Below are positions 7,398 through 15,731 of a DNA stretch of 50,726 nucleotides, piece by piece. The notes beneath the pieces were generated by a model, which saw only the letters and a list, made by a program, of their open reading frames with translations, made no database searches and had not been told where the DNA came from. Positions within the stretch are counted from its first letter, which is position 1. Every line of letters begins with the position of its first letter. A program made the position numbers and the translations under genes. Origin of the DNA: Herpetosiphon giganteus (GTDB taxonomy: Bacteria > Chloroflexota > Chloroflexia > Chloroflexales > Herpetosiphonaceae); contig NZ_JAFBCZ010000040.1 in the NCBI RefSeq assembly GCF_016907925.1, positions 1-50,726 on the forward strand. Direction: 5' to 3'.

Positions 7398-8570
7398 TCC
7401 CAATGCCGCTTTTACCTTGCGCACGGTATTCACCGCCACACCAGCAGCCAGCGCTGTCTCGCGCAACGACATGCCTGCTGCAAGGCACTGGATAATTGCC
7501 TGACTACTGGGCTTGGCCAACAACACCGCGTTCGCCTGGCGTGAGCCTTTGGGTCGGCCAACATGCACACCCGCCTGCCGCGCCGCCTCCATGCCTGCCT
7601 TGGTTTGTTCGCGGTGATACGCGATCTGTGCTGCCCGCTGCGCAGCGATTTCCTGCTCCAGCTGCGCCTGAAACATCGCCTGCATTATTGGCGAAGGCAT
7701 GCCAGCGAGGACGGTTTCTTCAACAGTGGTCAAGACCTTTGCAGGCATTCGGCGCAGATCGCGCAGCGTCGCTTTCAGGTCAGCAAAATCGAAATATTCG
7801 GTGAAATTGCCGATTGCGCGACGCTGGTCACGATACTTAAATTTCACATACGGCTCCACATGGCCACGATGGGGAAACACACCAAGCACCTTCACCGCCG
7901 TTGTGCCAACATGGGGCATGAGCGCTGCCTGAATCTCTAAAATCCGCTCCTCGATTGGACGGCTCGTCATCCCCACTTTATAGAAATGCTCCGTATTGGT
8001 CTGTAGCTCCAGCACATACAACGTGCACCGTAAGACCCGCTGCCACTGGGCGCGGTAGAGCATTAAATCCGTCTCGGCCTCCGCTGTCGCAACCGCATTG
8101 CCCAACTTCCATGCCGTGGCTAATCGTTGATCAAGCTGGGCATGCACCATGGCCAATCGCGCATCATGGACCTGGCTAAAGAGATTCACGGACAGAAGGC
8201 CAAACGGAATTTGGCCAAGCTTCGTCAGTTCATGCTGATGGGTATAGTCGTTGTAACGCAGTAATTTCTCATTGCACAGCCATTGGGTATCGCTACGTTG
8301 ACCCGACTTAAATGCGTGAAGTTCGGCCAATAGTTTTGGGGATACATGCAAGGTAAAGGAATGGAAAAAGGGCAACAGCGGCAGATCGGTCGTGCGCTTG
8401 GCAGGGTTGCAGGTCGCACCGTTGTGCGCAAAATGATGCGCGACTCTTGGGCCTTTCTTCGCCACCAGTCGCCCATGACAATAGGGGCAGTGCAGATCGG
8501 ATCGCCCACGCGGGGTGTCGCTGATGTGGACGAGACCACGTTCATCCGATACGCCGTATTCAAGCCACAT
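7392..8570 (-). CDS. CoiA-like zinc finger / GIY-YIG / resolvase-HTH protein, 392 aa
   Basis: Three modules are visible. Residues 1-55 resemble the N-terminus of competence protein CoiA, with CPYC (28-31) and HHFAH followed by a cysteine (about 45-54). Residues 184-263 read LYVLELQTNTEHFYKVGMTS with RPIEERILEIQ, a T5orf172/MUG113-type GIY-YIG nuclease domain. Residues 323-342 (TKAGMEAARQAGVHVGRPKG) and a C-terminal HTH (about 357-388) are typical of the DNA-binding end of serine resolvases, but no recombinase domain is present. It is probably a DNA-binding endonuclease. ATG 8570 (MWLEYGV) follows AAAGGG; ATG 8609 lies at the predicted transcription start and would give a longer, leaderless product. 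The gene sits between the two CRISPR arrays, its stop inside leader 1. Confidence 0.65.
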   Translation of the reverse strand: MWLEYGVSDERGLVHISDTPRGRSDLHCPYCHGRLVAKKGPRVAHHFAHNGATCNPAKRTTDLPLLPFFHSFTLHVSPKLLAELHAFKSGQRSDTQWLCNEKLLRYNDYTHQHELTKLGQIPFGLLSVNLFSQVHDARLAMVHAQLDQRLATAWKLGNAVATAEAETDLMLYRAQWQRVLRCTLYVLELQTNTEHFYKVGMTSRPIEERILEIQAALMPHVGTTAVKVLGVFPHRGHVEPYVKFKYRDQRRAIGNFTEYFDFADLKATLRDLRRMPAKVLTTVEETVLAGMPSPIMQAMFQAQLEQEIAAQRAAQIAYHREQTKAGMEAARQAGVHVGRPKGSRQANAVLLAKPSSQAIIQCLAAGMSLRETALAAGVAVNTVRKVKAALGD

Positions 8571-8615
8571 CACACAACCCTTTTCGTGATACACGTTTTT
8601 TGATGGCATAAGTGT

Positions 8616-8643
8616 ATCATAAAAAGGGGTCTGTAGAAGACAA
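8616..8643 (-). promoter_or_regulatory. Sigma-70-like promoter for the GIY-YIG gene
   Basis: On the minus strand TTGTCT (8643-8638) and TATGAT (8621-8616) are separated by 16 bases. The expected start of transcription falls about at 8609, at or just before an in-frame ATG. That favours translation from the later ATG at 8570 behind AAAGGG, or else leaderless translation from 8609. Confidence 0.5.
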
Positions 8644-8670
8644 CGAACCATGCAAAAACACGGGCAATCC

Positions 8671-8901
8671 TCAATTCAGGTGTTCATCCGGCGGATTGGC
8701 CAACTGCTGATTAATAATCTCCATAAGCCGCCTCTGGTTTGCTTCGGTTGGGAATATCTTCCCTTGAAGCGCCAGCTGGACAACTTCCAGCGCCTCACGT
8801 AGCAGTAGGAATCCTACTTCGCCGACTTCCTCGAATAGCTCACCATTCGAGAGATCGTCAATAATGCCTTCAATCTGGACCAGCGCGTCTGCTTTCTGCA
8901 T
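8671..8901 (-). CDS. Small hypothetical protein, 76 aa
   Basis: An excellent AGGAGG site lies five bases before the ATG. The protein (MQKADALVQIEGIIDDLSNG) is acidic, all-helical and hydrophobic in a heptad-like way (LREALEVVQLALQGKIF). It has no membrane segment or known motif. It lies between the GIY-YIG gene, which has its own promoter, and array 2. I cannot assign a function. Confidence 0.6.
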   Translation of the reverse strand: MQKADALVQIEGIIDDLSNGELFEEVGEVGFLLLREALEVVQLALQGKIFPTEANQRRLMEIINQQLANPPDEHLN

Positions 8902-9060
8902 GATTACCTCCTATGTCATTGCTCTATTCAGAGCCATACACAGGCGATTTCTGGCATGATCGAAACGAAATTCAAAAATCTCTGTCTCATGATTCGTCAA
9001 AGCCCTCGGGAAGCCCTGATGCTCCAGCATCGGTAGATTTGTGAGAAACCTTCCATTCTA

Positions 9061-9120
9061 GTCCAGCATCGTGAGGGATATAGGACAAAAGAAAAACCAG
9101 CGGTATGGTAGGCGCTGGTT
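9061..9120 (-). terminator. Terminator joined to conserved repeat (copy C), ends CRISPR array 2
   Basis: On the minus strand, immediately after the leader-distal repeat of array 2, ACCAGCG pairs with CGCTGGT around a ten-base loop. TTTTTCTTTTGTCC follows, then the conserved box (plus strand TCCAGCATCGTGAGGGATA). This has the form of a Rho-independent terminator for the CRISPR transcript. The same hairpin, U-tract and box layout occurs at copies A and D. Confidence 0.6.
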
Positions 9121-9125
9121 CGTTA

Positions 9126-9385
9126 ATGATAATCCTCTCACGGGGATTAAGGCCATTCCAAGGACAATTGTTCTGCTCAAAGCGAATTGGCGAAACTCAT
9201 GTTTTAATCCTCTCACGGGGATTAAGGCCATTCCAAGATAAATATTTATATTGATCTATCAGAAGATGCTATTAAAGTTTTAATCCTCTCGCGAGGATTA
9301 AGGCCATTCCAAGACCCAATTATTCGTAAAACAATTTGCTGATCCAACGTTTTAATCCTCTCACGGGGATTAAGGCCATTCCAAG
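9126..9385 (-). CRISPR. CRISPR array 2 (4 repeats, 3 spacers)
   Basis: The 37-nt repeats lie at 9126-9162, 9201-9237, 9277-9313 and 9349-9385. They begin GTTTTAATCCTC and end AAGGCCATTCCAAG on the plus strand. The spacers are 38, 39 and 35 nt. The leftmost repeat is degenerate in its first five bases, again marking the leader-distal end of a leftward transcript. The third copy carries two substitutions that make its stem fully Watson-Crick (AATCCTC/GAGGATT). The repeat differs from that of array 1 internally but shares its length and both ends, and the leaders are homologous. Confidence 0.95.
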
Positions 9386-9540
9386 TCCTCTGTGTCCACG
9401 TTTGCAAATGTGCCTGCTCGACGAGCCGCATTCAGAGGCACTGAGTAACCACCACCATACACGATGAACTTAGAGATAATAATTATGTCAAACAAGGAAT
9501 AGTTGCTTTACAATCTGTGTCCATTGTATCAAGCCTGTCA
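9386..9540 (-). promoter_or_regulatory. CRISPR leader of array 2
   Basis: The sequence starts TCCTCTGTGTCCAC directly after the last repeat and shares ordered blocks with the leader of array 1, ending in TGTGTCCATTGTA and CCTGTCAAT. The conserved minus-strand TACAAT in the distal block could be the -10 box, about 150 bp upstream of the first repeat. Confidence 0.75.
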
Positions 9541-9556
9541 ATGATCAATGCTCGCT

Positions 9557-9585
9557 CCCCACGGCACACACGCAGTGCCGTGGGG
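9557..9585 (-). terminator. 11-bp hairpin between the R-M operon and array 2
   Basis: CCCCACGGCAC and GTGCCGTGGGG pair perfectly around a seven-base loop. It lies downstream of the helicase gene (stop at 9667) and upstream of the CRISPR leader. It may end the restriction-modification transcript, but no U-run follows on either strand, so a Rho-independent mechanism is doubtful. Confidence 0.4.
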
Positions 9586-9666
9586 AATGCCGCCTGGTTA
9601 TCACGGCAGCGGGAGCAAGCCTAACTCTGCCAAAAACGCATTATGGCGTGCAAATGCCTTATACGT

Positions 9667-12228
9667 TCAATCTCTCGCAACAACAGTATCATACAACCCA
9701 TAGTGCGTTAGATTGGGGTGGCTCTCGATGCCCGTATAGCGGAGCGATGCATCCTCATACCGACGGAACGCAAATACGGCCTGATTCATCTGCTCGGTGT
9801 TAAACACCCGAAGCTCTACGAGCAGTTGGAAATCTTCGACTGTCAGGCCAGTAACTATGTAAAATAGCTCCGGTTCCAGTTTTCTGATCACATCTTGTAG
9901 TGTATTTTCGCGAAAGTCGGTCAAATACATAAATGCCGGAATTCGCGTGGCAAATTTGATCAATTTCTTTTGGATCTGCTGGCGTTTAGATTTATATTCG
10001 TATTCTTCGGCGGTAAGTTCCTTCTCTTGGTTGGGGGTTAACGAACCATCCTTGGCACCAGCCTTAAGTGCCTTCACCTTCTCGCTCTTATTGATGATCG
10101 TCTCGATGATGTTGTCACCCAATGTGCGCCAGCCTTCGATACGCTCCACGGCAGCCAACGCCTCTGGATTGTTAAGGATTCGGCGCAGGGTGTCATTGTC
10201 TACGTTGACAAGTAGGGCACTCTCCCACTTACGAGCTAATAATGTGGCCGAAGTACCTGCTATAGCAATATCAAGAATGCCGCCAGCGTCAATCTGTGTC
10301 ATATTGGCACCATCGTAGGCTAGCACAGGCAGGAACGAGATGAGGTCACGAACGGCGTGTTCTGGATTTTCGTTGTTGGAAGAAAGACCAATACCGTACT
10401 CTGAAAGCTGGCGTAGCGCCCGCGTTGGAGCAAAGTCAAAGACAAAACAGACGGGTTTGAGAATCTCCTCCTCGTTCGGGTCATTACCGTTGGGGTTCTT
10501 AATAGACCAAGGTGATTGTACACGAAAAGCAGCCTGAAAGTAGGTCTCTGGCGATTTCAGGTTACGCAGCATCAGGATCGACGACCACTGAGGCACCGTA
10601 ATACCCGTGGTGAGTTTGCCACACGACAAGGTAATGGTTTTACTTTCCAGTCCGCTACCAATGTATTTGCGCACAGGTCTCAACGCCTCCAGCCCAATGC
10701 CTGCTGCGGAACCGGCAGCGACAATCACCGTATAGTCGTGCCAGAAAACATTGTTTCTCTCCGCCAGTAGATTGGCCATAGCGTGGCATGCGGCAACATT
10801 GGGCATAAACCAGAACGCATGTTGTAGGTAGGGCAACAGGCGCACGTCGGAGTAGGGGAATGGCGGCCTCGAACTGGTCTTGAGATGCGCCACTCCTGTG
10901 AGCATGTAGCTGCCACGGATGATGTCCAGCCACTTCTGCACATCGTGCTTGTGTTTGAAGGTAGCCTGTTTACCCTGTCCCGTTGCTTCAAAAAATGCAT
11001 TCAAATCGAACTCGTCGAACTCTCCGGCGCTGGCAATCGCCAGCAATTCATCAGGCATCTGATAGGTGAGTAAGCACATTTCTGGCATAGCACCGTAAGG
11101 ATTCCATTGGTCAGGATAGGTTACCGCAAATTTGGCACGGGCACGCTGCTCATCAGTGTACGTCCAATTAAAAATCTGTTCCTCGATAAACTCACCAGTA
11201 GCCATTGCACGAAATGGTGTACCAGAAAGATAGAGATACGCCTTAGTCGTAATGGGAAGGAACTCAGGCTCGGACTCTGAAAGCTCTACAAACTCTTCCT
11301 CGAAATCCTCAATGCTTACACTCCTGCTGGGCTTGCCGGAAAGAGTCGTGCCATACACAGCGTTAATCTCTTCTTTTATTTTGTCTTCACCCTCAAACAG
11401 TTCCTTGGCGCTGTCTCGCCAAGCACCAAAGTGATACTCGTCGAAAACGACAAGATCCCAGTTGATTGTGTGTAGCCATCCATTCTTCGGTTTGATATTT
11501 CCAGCTTTATCACGACCGAGTAGGTCTTGAAAGGAGCCGAAATAGACTACTGGATCGCGATGATTAACCTCTGTCGGATTAAGGTCAGATATGCGGGACA
11601 GATACTGCCAGCCGTCAAAATCTCTGTGTGCTTCGAGATCCGTTTGCCATGCATCTTCAACAGCAGGTTTAAAGGTGACAACGAGTATACGTTTGGCACC
11701 AAGCCGTTTGGCAAGTTGATAGGCAGTGAATGTCTTACCGAAACGCATTTTAGCGTTCCAGAGAAAACGCGGGACGGCATGCATATTCTCCTTCCAGATG
11801 GAGTGAAAGTACGCATATGTTTTGTCAACCGCCTCTTGTTGTTCAGGACGCATTGCAAACGTCTGGTGATGTGTACCACTAAAGTGGTTGCCGCTACGTA
11901 GTTCGCCGATCACCGTCTGTACATCAGCGATAGTACAGCGCATCCATTCAAGTTTTGTGTTTACGAATCCCTTTTTGATTAATGCAGCACGTACTTCGTA
12001 GTCGCTAAAGAAACTACCATCATCACGAATCGCTAGTTCATCAAGTTCGATTGTGTAATTTGTTATTGCCGCCGTTTTGAGCTGCTCAGCGACACGCTGC
12101 TTCACATTACGTGTTGTTTGCCCCACCTTGAGCAGACCAACGTGCGTATCATCGTGGATCGTATAGGCATAAATACGGGGTTTGACTTCTGGCTTGGGTA
12201 CAAGAATTTCCTCAATGGGCTTGCTCAT
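9667..12228 (-). CDS. GIY-YIG / SF2 helicase restriction subunit, 853 aa
   Basis: The N-terminus (18-100) is a GIY-YIG-type domain: RIYAYTIHDDTHVGLLKVGQ followed by TTRNVKQRV. A superfamily 2 helicase core follows: Q-like motif FAMRPEQQEAV (about 124-134), Walker A AKMRFGKT (159-166), a DEYH box (263-266), motif III YLSGTPFRA, and the late motifs TTGITVPQW and YFQAAFRVQSPW. A C-terminal helical region is rich in charged residues. This is probably the restriction and translocation subunit working with the two methyltransferase genes upstream. The start at 12228 follows GGAGGG and overlaps the preceding gene by 17 bp; the longer frame beyond it is a shadow of that gene. The GIY-YIG domain is the likely nuclease, since I see no PD-(D/E)XK motif. 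Confidence 0.75.
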   Translation of the reverse strand: MSKPIEEILVPKPEVKPRIYAYTIHDDTHVGLLKVGQTTRNVKQRVAEQLKTAAITNYTIELDELAIRDDGSFFSDYEVRAALIKKGFVNTKLEWMRCTIADVQTVIGELRSGNHFSGTHHQTFAMRPEQQEAVDKTYAYFHSIWKENMHAVPRFLWNAKMRFGKTFTAYQLAKRLGAKRILVVTFKPAVEDAWQTDLEAHRDFDGWQYLSRISDLNPTEVNHRDPVVYFGSFQDLLGRDKAGNIKPKNGWLHTINWDLVVFDEYHFGAWRDSAKELFEGEDKIKEEINAVYGTTLSGKPSRSVSIEDFEEEFVELSESEPEFLPITTKAYLYLSGTPFRAMATGEFIEEQIFNWTYTDEQRARAKFAVTYPDQWNPYGAMPEMCLLTYQMPDELLAIASAGEFDEFDLNAFFEATGQGKQATFKHKHDVQKWLDIIRGSYMLTGVAHLKTSSRPPFPYSDVRLLPYLQHAFWFMPNVAACHAMANLLAERNNVFWHDYTVIVAAGSAAGIGLEALRPVRKYIGSGLESKTITLSCGKLTTGITVPQWSSILMLRNLKSPETYFQAAFRVQSPWSIKNPNGNDPNEEEILKPVCFVFDFAPTRALRQLSEYGIGLSSNNENPEHAVRDLISFLPVLAYDGANMTQIDAGGILDIAIAGTSATLLARKWESALLVNVDNDTLRRILNNPEALAAVERIEGWRTLGDNIIETIINKSEKVKALKAGAKDGSLTPNQEKELTAEEYEYKSKRQQIQKKLIKFATRIPAFMYLTDFRENTLQDVIRKLEPELFYIVTGLTVEDFQLLVELRVFNTEQMNQAVFAFRRYEDASLRYTGIESHPNLTHYGLYDTVVARD

Positions 12229-13807
12229 TATCACTGCCCTCCCCCCATGAGACAGGTTTGATCTGTGACTCAATATATTCCTGTTCTTCTGTGATAATTC
12301 CGTACTTTGCGTAAAGTTCAGCATCAGTCCATATACGATCCCAACTCTGCATTGGTACCCAGGTGTACGTAGATTTAGTGGCATCTTGCGTAATCTTTCG
12401 CAATGAGACAAGAAATCGCAAAAATCGTGAACCCAAGTATGACCGCACACTTTCTGCCTCAGACAAACTATTCACATAGAAAAACAAAAATGTTTGCGTA
12501 CATACCGATGGAGATGGAGCAATAATCGGTGTTCCAAGAACATAATCGGGCACAGTTATCGCGCCAGACCCTGCCTTTGGAACTAGGACTTTCCATGTGT
12601 CAATAAGCCCTGCACTCTTTACAACTTTATTACGGTGAATGTATCCTATATACCGCTTCCCATTTCGGGCATAGTGTAAAGGTATATCACCACGCTCTCT
12701 AGTGTCATGAAATTGATTAAAGTTCGAAGTCCATCCAAACTCCTTATCAGCAGAAAGGATAGACATAATTGAACGTTCATCCTTCGCAAGGACTTTATTT
12801 AGGATTGATATAGCACGGACATCTCGAACAAATACGTCATAATCAGATAAATTACGCTTCGTTGGCCCAACAGACACCCCATCACGGCTTATCGTTACTT
12901 CGCAGTCTCCACTGTGCGCAGCATCCCACAAGAAGTAGCAAACTCCACCCTTCACCTCAACACTACTGAATACTTCTTTAGCAACCGGATAATCTATAAG
13001 CGTTCGTATACGTTGATCGTTGAGCATAGTCTTACGGAATTCATTCAGTCCTAGCCCGGCTGTCATCCAACGTGATGGGATGATCATGACCAAGTATCGT
13101 GGCTCAAGCATTTTTGCCTGTTCAACAAAATGGTGATAGATTGGAACATCTCTGGTACCACCATCACTTGCCAATTGATATGGTGGATTCCCAATAATCA
13201 CATCAAACTGCATATCCCCTCCAAAAAACTCGCTAATCCGGGTCTTAATGTTGTTAGTGTGGATAAATGGATAAGCGTGGGTTTCCAATCCCGCGCCGCG
13301 ATCGAGAGTACCTTGACTTGCACCACAAAATGTACACTTTGCGTTGACCCAAGTATGCTTCAACTGCTCAAACCAGATATTGCCCGCCTCACCATCAAAC
13401 CCCTTAGCAATCGAATGTTGACCATTAGCATTCTTAGAGCAGTAAACACTGCGCCGTGCCAATAAGCTAGTGAGGTGGGTAATGGCGATACCGTACACCT
13501 GTCGTTTTAAGATGTGGTTGATTCGCTCCTCAAGGTTGGGGATTTTGGAGGCCAACCCAGAAGTAAGACGACTCGTAATTTCACGCAGGAAGATACCTGA
13601 CTTAGTAAATGGATCAAGAAAACGAACAGAACTGTCCTCCCAGATATTTGCACCGCTATTATTCGCTGCCCACGCTTCTGCTACCATATCTAACATGTGA
13701 TTAGCGAGTTCCGGTGGCGTAAACACTTCGTCATTGGAAAGATTAGCAATACACGACAACACATCAGGGTTACGTCCACGCAACGAAAATTGGGCTTGGG
13801 TACTCAT
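12212..13807 (-). CDS. Adenine methyltransferase subunit with NPPY motif (Eco57I-like), 531 aa
   Basis: Residues 27-40 (DEVFTPPELANHML) match motif X of N6-adenine methyltransferases. The catalytic motif IV is clear: FDVIIGNPPYQ (NPPY at 207-210). The SAM-binding motif I reads FLDPFTKSGIFL (63-74), lacking the usual GxG. A CTFC pair near 158-161 may bind zinc. The C-terminal half (VLVPKAGSGAI, SSRFLRFL-like segments) resembles a target-recognition region. The ATG overlaps the stop of the upstream gene (ATGA) and lies four bases after AGGAGG. It probably forms a complex with the smaller subunit, which has a good motif I and no NPPY. Eco57I-type enzymes are the closest family I recognise. Confidence 0.75.
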   Translation of the reverse strand: MSTQAQFSLRGRNPDVLSCIANLSNDEVFTPPELANHMLDMVAEAWAANNSGANIWEDSSVRFLDPFTKSGIFLREITSRLTSGLASKIPNLEERINHILKRQVYGIAITHLTSLLARRSVYCSKNANGQHSIAKGFDGEAGNIWFEQLKHTWVNAKCTFCGASQGTLDRGAGLETHAYPFIHTNNIKTRISEFFGGDMQFDVIIGNPPYQLASDGGTRDVPIYHHFVEQAKMLEPRYLVMIIPSRWMTAGLGLNEFRKTMLNDQRIRTLIDYPVAKEVFSSVEVKGGVCYFLWDAAHSGDCEVTISRDGVSVGPTKRNLSDYDVFVRDVRAISILNKVLAKDERSIMSILSADKEFGWTSNFNQFHDTRERGDIPLHYARNGKRYIGYIHRNKVVKSAGLIDTWKVLVPKAGSGAITVPDYVLGTPIIAPSPSVCTQTFLFFYVNSLSEAESVRSYLGSRFLRFLVSLRKITQDATKSTYTWVPMQSWDRIWTDAELYAKYGIITEEQEYIESQIKPVSWGEGSDNEQAH

Positions 13808-14466
13808 AAAGCCTCCTGTGGAGCTATGCCAATAGCTGCTAGCTCACCCACGGTTAGTGGTGGCCAAGTTGCATCTGGCTTAAAAATTTCATGTATACCA
13901 AGGTTGGCAAAGAGCGACCCTTCCATATTGAACGTTGATGCAAGGGCAAGTGTGTCATAGCGAAAATTGCGACGTTGGAATTTACCTTTACCCAAATAGC
14001 CCCACTCAACAAAAATAATCGGCTGGTTATCAATGGTACGCATTATCAACGCATCGCCATGCACTAGGTTCAGGGTAAGGACATACGATGCAGCCTGATA
14101 AAGGTCATCCGATTCGTCGAGTTTAAGATAACCACTAAAAATCTCCAGCAAGTTCTCGCGACACTCGGTGATGTTATCCTTCAACAATTCGATACCATAG
14201 ATACACATTAGGGCTAGCAGGGCATAGTGTTGGCGTTCAAAATTTGACTTACCGTACCGAAGTTCCACAGCAGCCAGTTTGCGCTGTAAGATCGGTATCA
14301 GAAAATTACCACTGCCGCATGCTGGCTCCAAGAAACGGGCATCAATGCGCTGTGTTTCATCCTTTACCAAGTCGAGCATAGCCTCAACTAGCCAAGGTGG
14401 GGTGAAAACTTCGCCGTGATCAGCAACACGTTGTTTGGACTTGATGTATTGGGGGGGGTGATTCAT
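13804..14466 (-). CDS. Methyltransferase subunit with SAM-binding motif, no NPPY, 220 aa
   Basis: Motif X (GEVFTPPWLVEAMLDL, 18-33) and a textbook motif I (FLEPACGSGNFL, 45-56) are present, followed by LMCIYGIELL. No NPPY/DPPY motif follows; the expected region reads DNQPIIFVEWGYLGKG. The protein is therefore about half of a normal gamma-type adenine methyltransferase and probably supplies the SAM site to its neighbour, or else is a structural partner. It is the first gene of the three-gene operon, and the stop overlaps the next start. The ribosome site is weak (AAGAAGC some way upstream). Confidence 0.7.
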   Translation of the reverse strand: MNHPPQYIKSKQRVADHGEVFTPPWLVEAMLDLVKDETQRIDARFLEPACGSGNFLIPILQRKLAAVELRYGKSNFERQHYALLALMCIYGIELLKDNITECRENLLEIFSGYLKLDESDDLYQAASYVLTLNLVHGDALIMRTIDNQPIIFVEWGYLGKGKFQRRNFRYDTLALASTFNMEGSLFANLGIHEIFKPDATWPPLTVGELAAIGIAPQEAL

Positions 14467-14529
14467 TTAAAGAGCTTCTTTCTTAGCCATTGGAGTCTTA
14501 TAAAATCATGACTTAATGAAGGCCGATGC

Positions 14530-14688
14530 TTATCCACTCTCACCCGTTTTAATCATCGAAGGCATTTGGTAGACTACGACAATATGTAGCCGATAGCGAG
14601 GGTCAAAGATTTCGATATATTCGTATAAATCACGGCATAAGGTACCAATCATGTCATAGGTTCGAGTGTGGATTATCTCGTTATTCAA
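14530..14688 (-). pseudogene. Possible small gene or gene remnant, 52 codons
   Basis: From a TTG at 14688 the frame reads LNNEIIHTRTYDMIGTLCRD and continues through FDPRYRLHIVVVYQMP to a stop at 14530. Amino-acid composition and codon use look protein-like rather than random. A TAG lies two codons upstream of the TTG, so this may be the 3' end of a decayed gene. It lies directly upstream of the methyltransferase operon. No family is recognised. Confidence 0.3.
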
Positions 14689-15076
14689 AATCGCCTATAG
14701 GCATGCATAGGTGGTTTGTGCTATATGGACTCATATCGCTTATGTGCATTGATGCCACGCTAGTAAACGTCCTTGTATGCCTAGCGGATATATCTCTGCT
14801 TTCATCGGTATAACGCAGCGTAGGCTATAGAGGGGAATGGGGCGCGGTCATTGATATAGCAAATTCAGCCAACATCGCATAATAACGATATATACGGCGC
14901 GTCTGTCGTTACTAGTTCGTACAGCGCCATCGCTCCTCGCGAGGCGACACACTCCATCAGCGGACATATTGGCAAGTGTACCAAAAACGTAGTAGGGCGG
15001 CAATAGGACTCACCATACTGCCACAGCGCATCAGCCATAACCACACGCTCGAGCGGGATACGATGGCGGAACGGAC
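14689..15076. other. Gene-free region
   Basis: I see no convincing gene in this stretch on either strand. It has many stops in all frames and moderate AT content, and it ends at the A-run of the minus-strand terminator at 15077. A decayed segment or regulatory spacer is possible. Confidence 0.4.
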
Positions 15077-15113
15077 AAAAAAAACGCGCAGTTCACCCCA
15101 TGAACTGCGCGTT
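15077..15113 (-). terminator. Strong Rho-independent terminator
   Basis: On the minus strand a perfect 13-bp stem (AACGCGCAGTTCA/TGAACTGCGCGTT) with a five-base loop is followed directly by eight U residues. It ends leftward transcription, most likely the transcript of the 15351-15587 gene about 240 bp upstream. The intervening 240 bp could be a long 3' untranslated region or a small RNA. Confidence 0.8.
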
Positions 15114-15216
15114 CGCCGTTACGTGGCGAGAACGTCGAGCATCTAGTATACCAGATAGTATCAAATTCTACGATAGCTGAATCCGTTTGAGGCTATATCA
15201 TAGTAGAAGTCGAAAA

Positions 15217-15254
15217 GGATCATACTATCTCGTTATAATACGATAGCATGATCC
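15217..15254. repeat. Long imperfect palindrome with TATAAT at its centre
   Basis: GGATCAT-A-CTATC and GATAG-C-ATGATCC pair around a central TCGTTATAATAC. The shape suits an operator or a hairpin in the 3' untranslated region of the 15351-15587 gene. Related GATAGTATC/ACGATAG words occur at about 15152-15176. Confidence 0.45.
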
Positions 15255-15350
15255 CTTGTGCAGAAGAAAACAGAGCCATATTGGCTATGTGCCATAAAAA
15301 TAGCAACAATGCTATCCTTGGTTCCAGAAAGTAAATGTAAAATTCACGAT

Positions 15351-15587
15351 CTAACGTTGATTCCGCCGTCGTAAGCGGAATAATCCACCGCGTTCAGCTT
15401 CTTCTGGCTTTTCTGTATCTAATCCAACAACCCGATCAAGCAGCCGTGTATAGGCTTGGTTGTAGCGGTTCTTTGCGGCATCATAATCTTCGATGGTGAT
15501 CTTCCCGTCAATATATTGACGAGATGCTTCATTCAATGCCACAAATTCATCCGTTACTGTTGCATCGTTTTTGGGTAAGCTCGGCAT
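15351..15587 (-). CDS. Small hypothetical protein, 78 aa
   Basis: GAGGA lies five bases before the ATG. The protein (MPSLPKNDATVTDEFVALNE) is hydrophilic and helical with a very basic C-terminus (GGLFRLRRRNQR). The segment YIDGKITIEDYDAAKNRYNQ has the style of a short coiled or SHOCT-like helical pair, but I would not assign a family. It stands alone, and the strong terminator at 15077 lies downstream. Confidence 0.55.
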   Translation of the reverse strand: MPSLPKNDATVTDEFVALNEASRQYIDGKITIEDYDAAKNRYNQAYTRLLDRVVGLDTEKPEEAERGGLFRLRRRNQR

Positions 15588-15731
15588 ACCGTTCCTCGAT
15601 TGGTTATGTTGTCAATAGTCGTATAGCGTCATGAGTGCAGTATACATACCATCGTTCTTTTCGCTAGTGACCAAATAGTCCTGTGTTATTGGATCAACAA
15701 ACCTACAGTCTATCCTGCCTCACTATCTCAT

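Noticed and set aside
9246-9431. Open frame through array 2 (WNGLNPRERIKTL twice)
   Set aside because: It is translated CRISPR repeat on the minus strand with no ribosome site.
12229-12450. N-terminal extension of the helicase subunit
   Set aside because: The extension overlaps the methyltransferase gene in another frame; the ATG at 12228 has a proper ribosome site.
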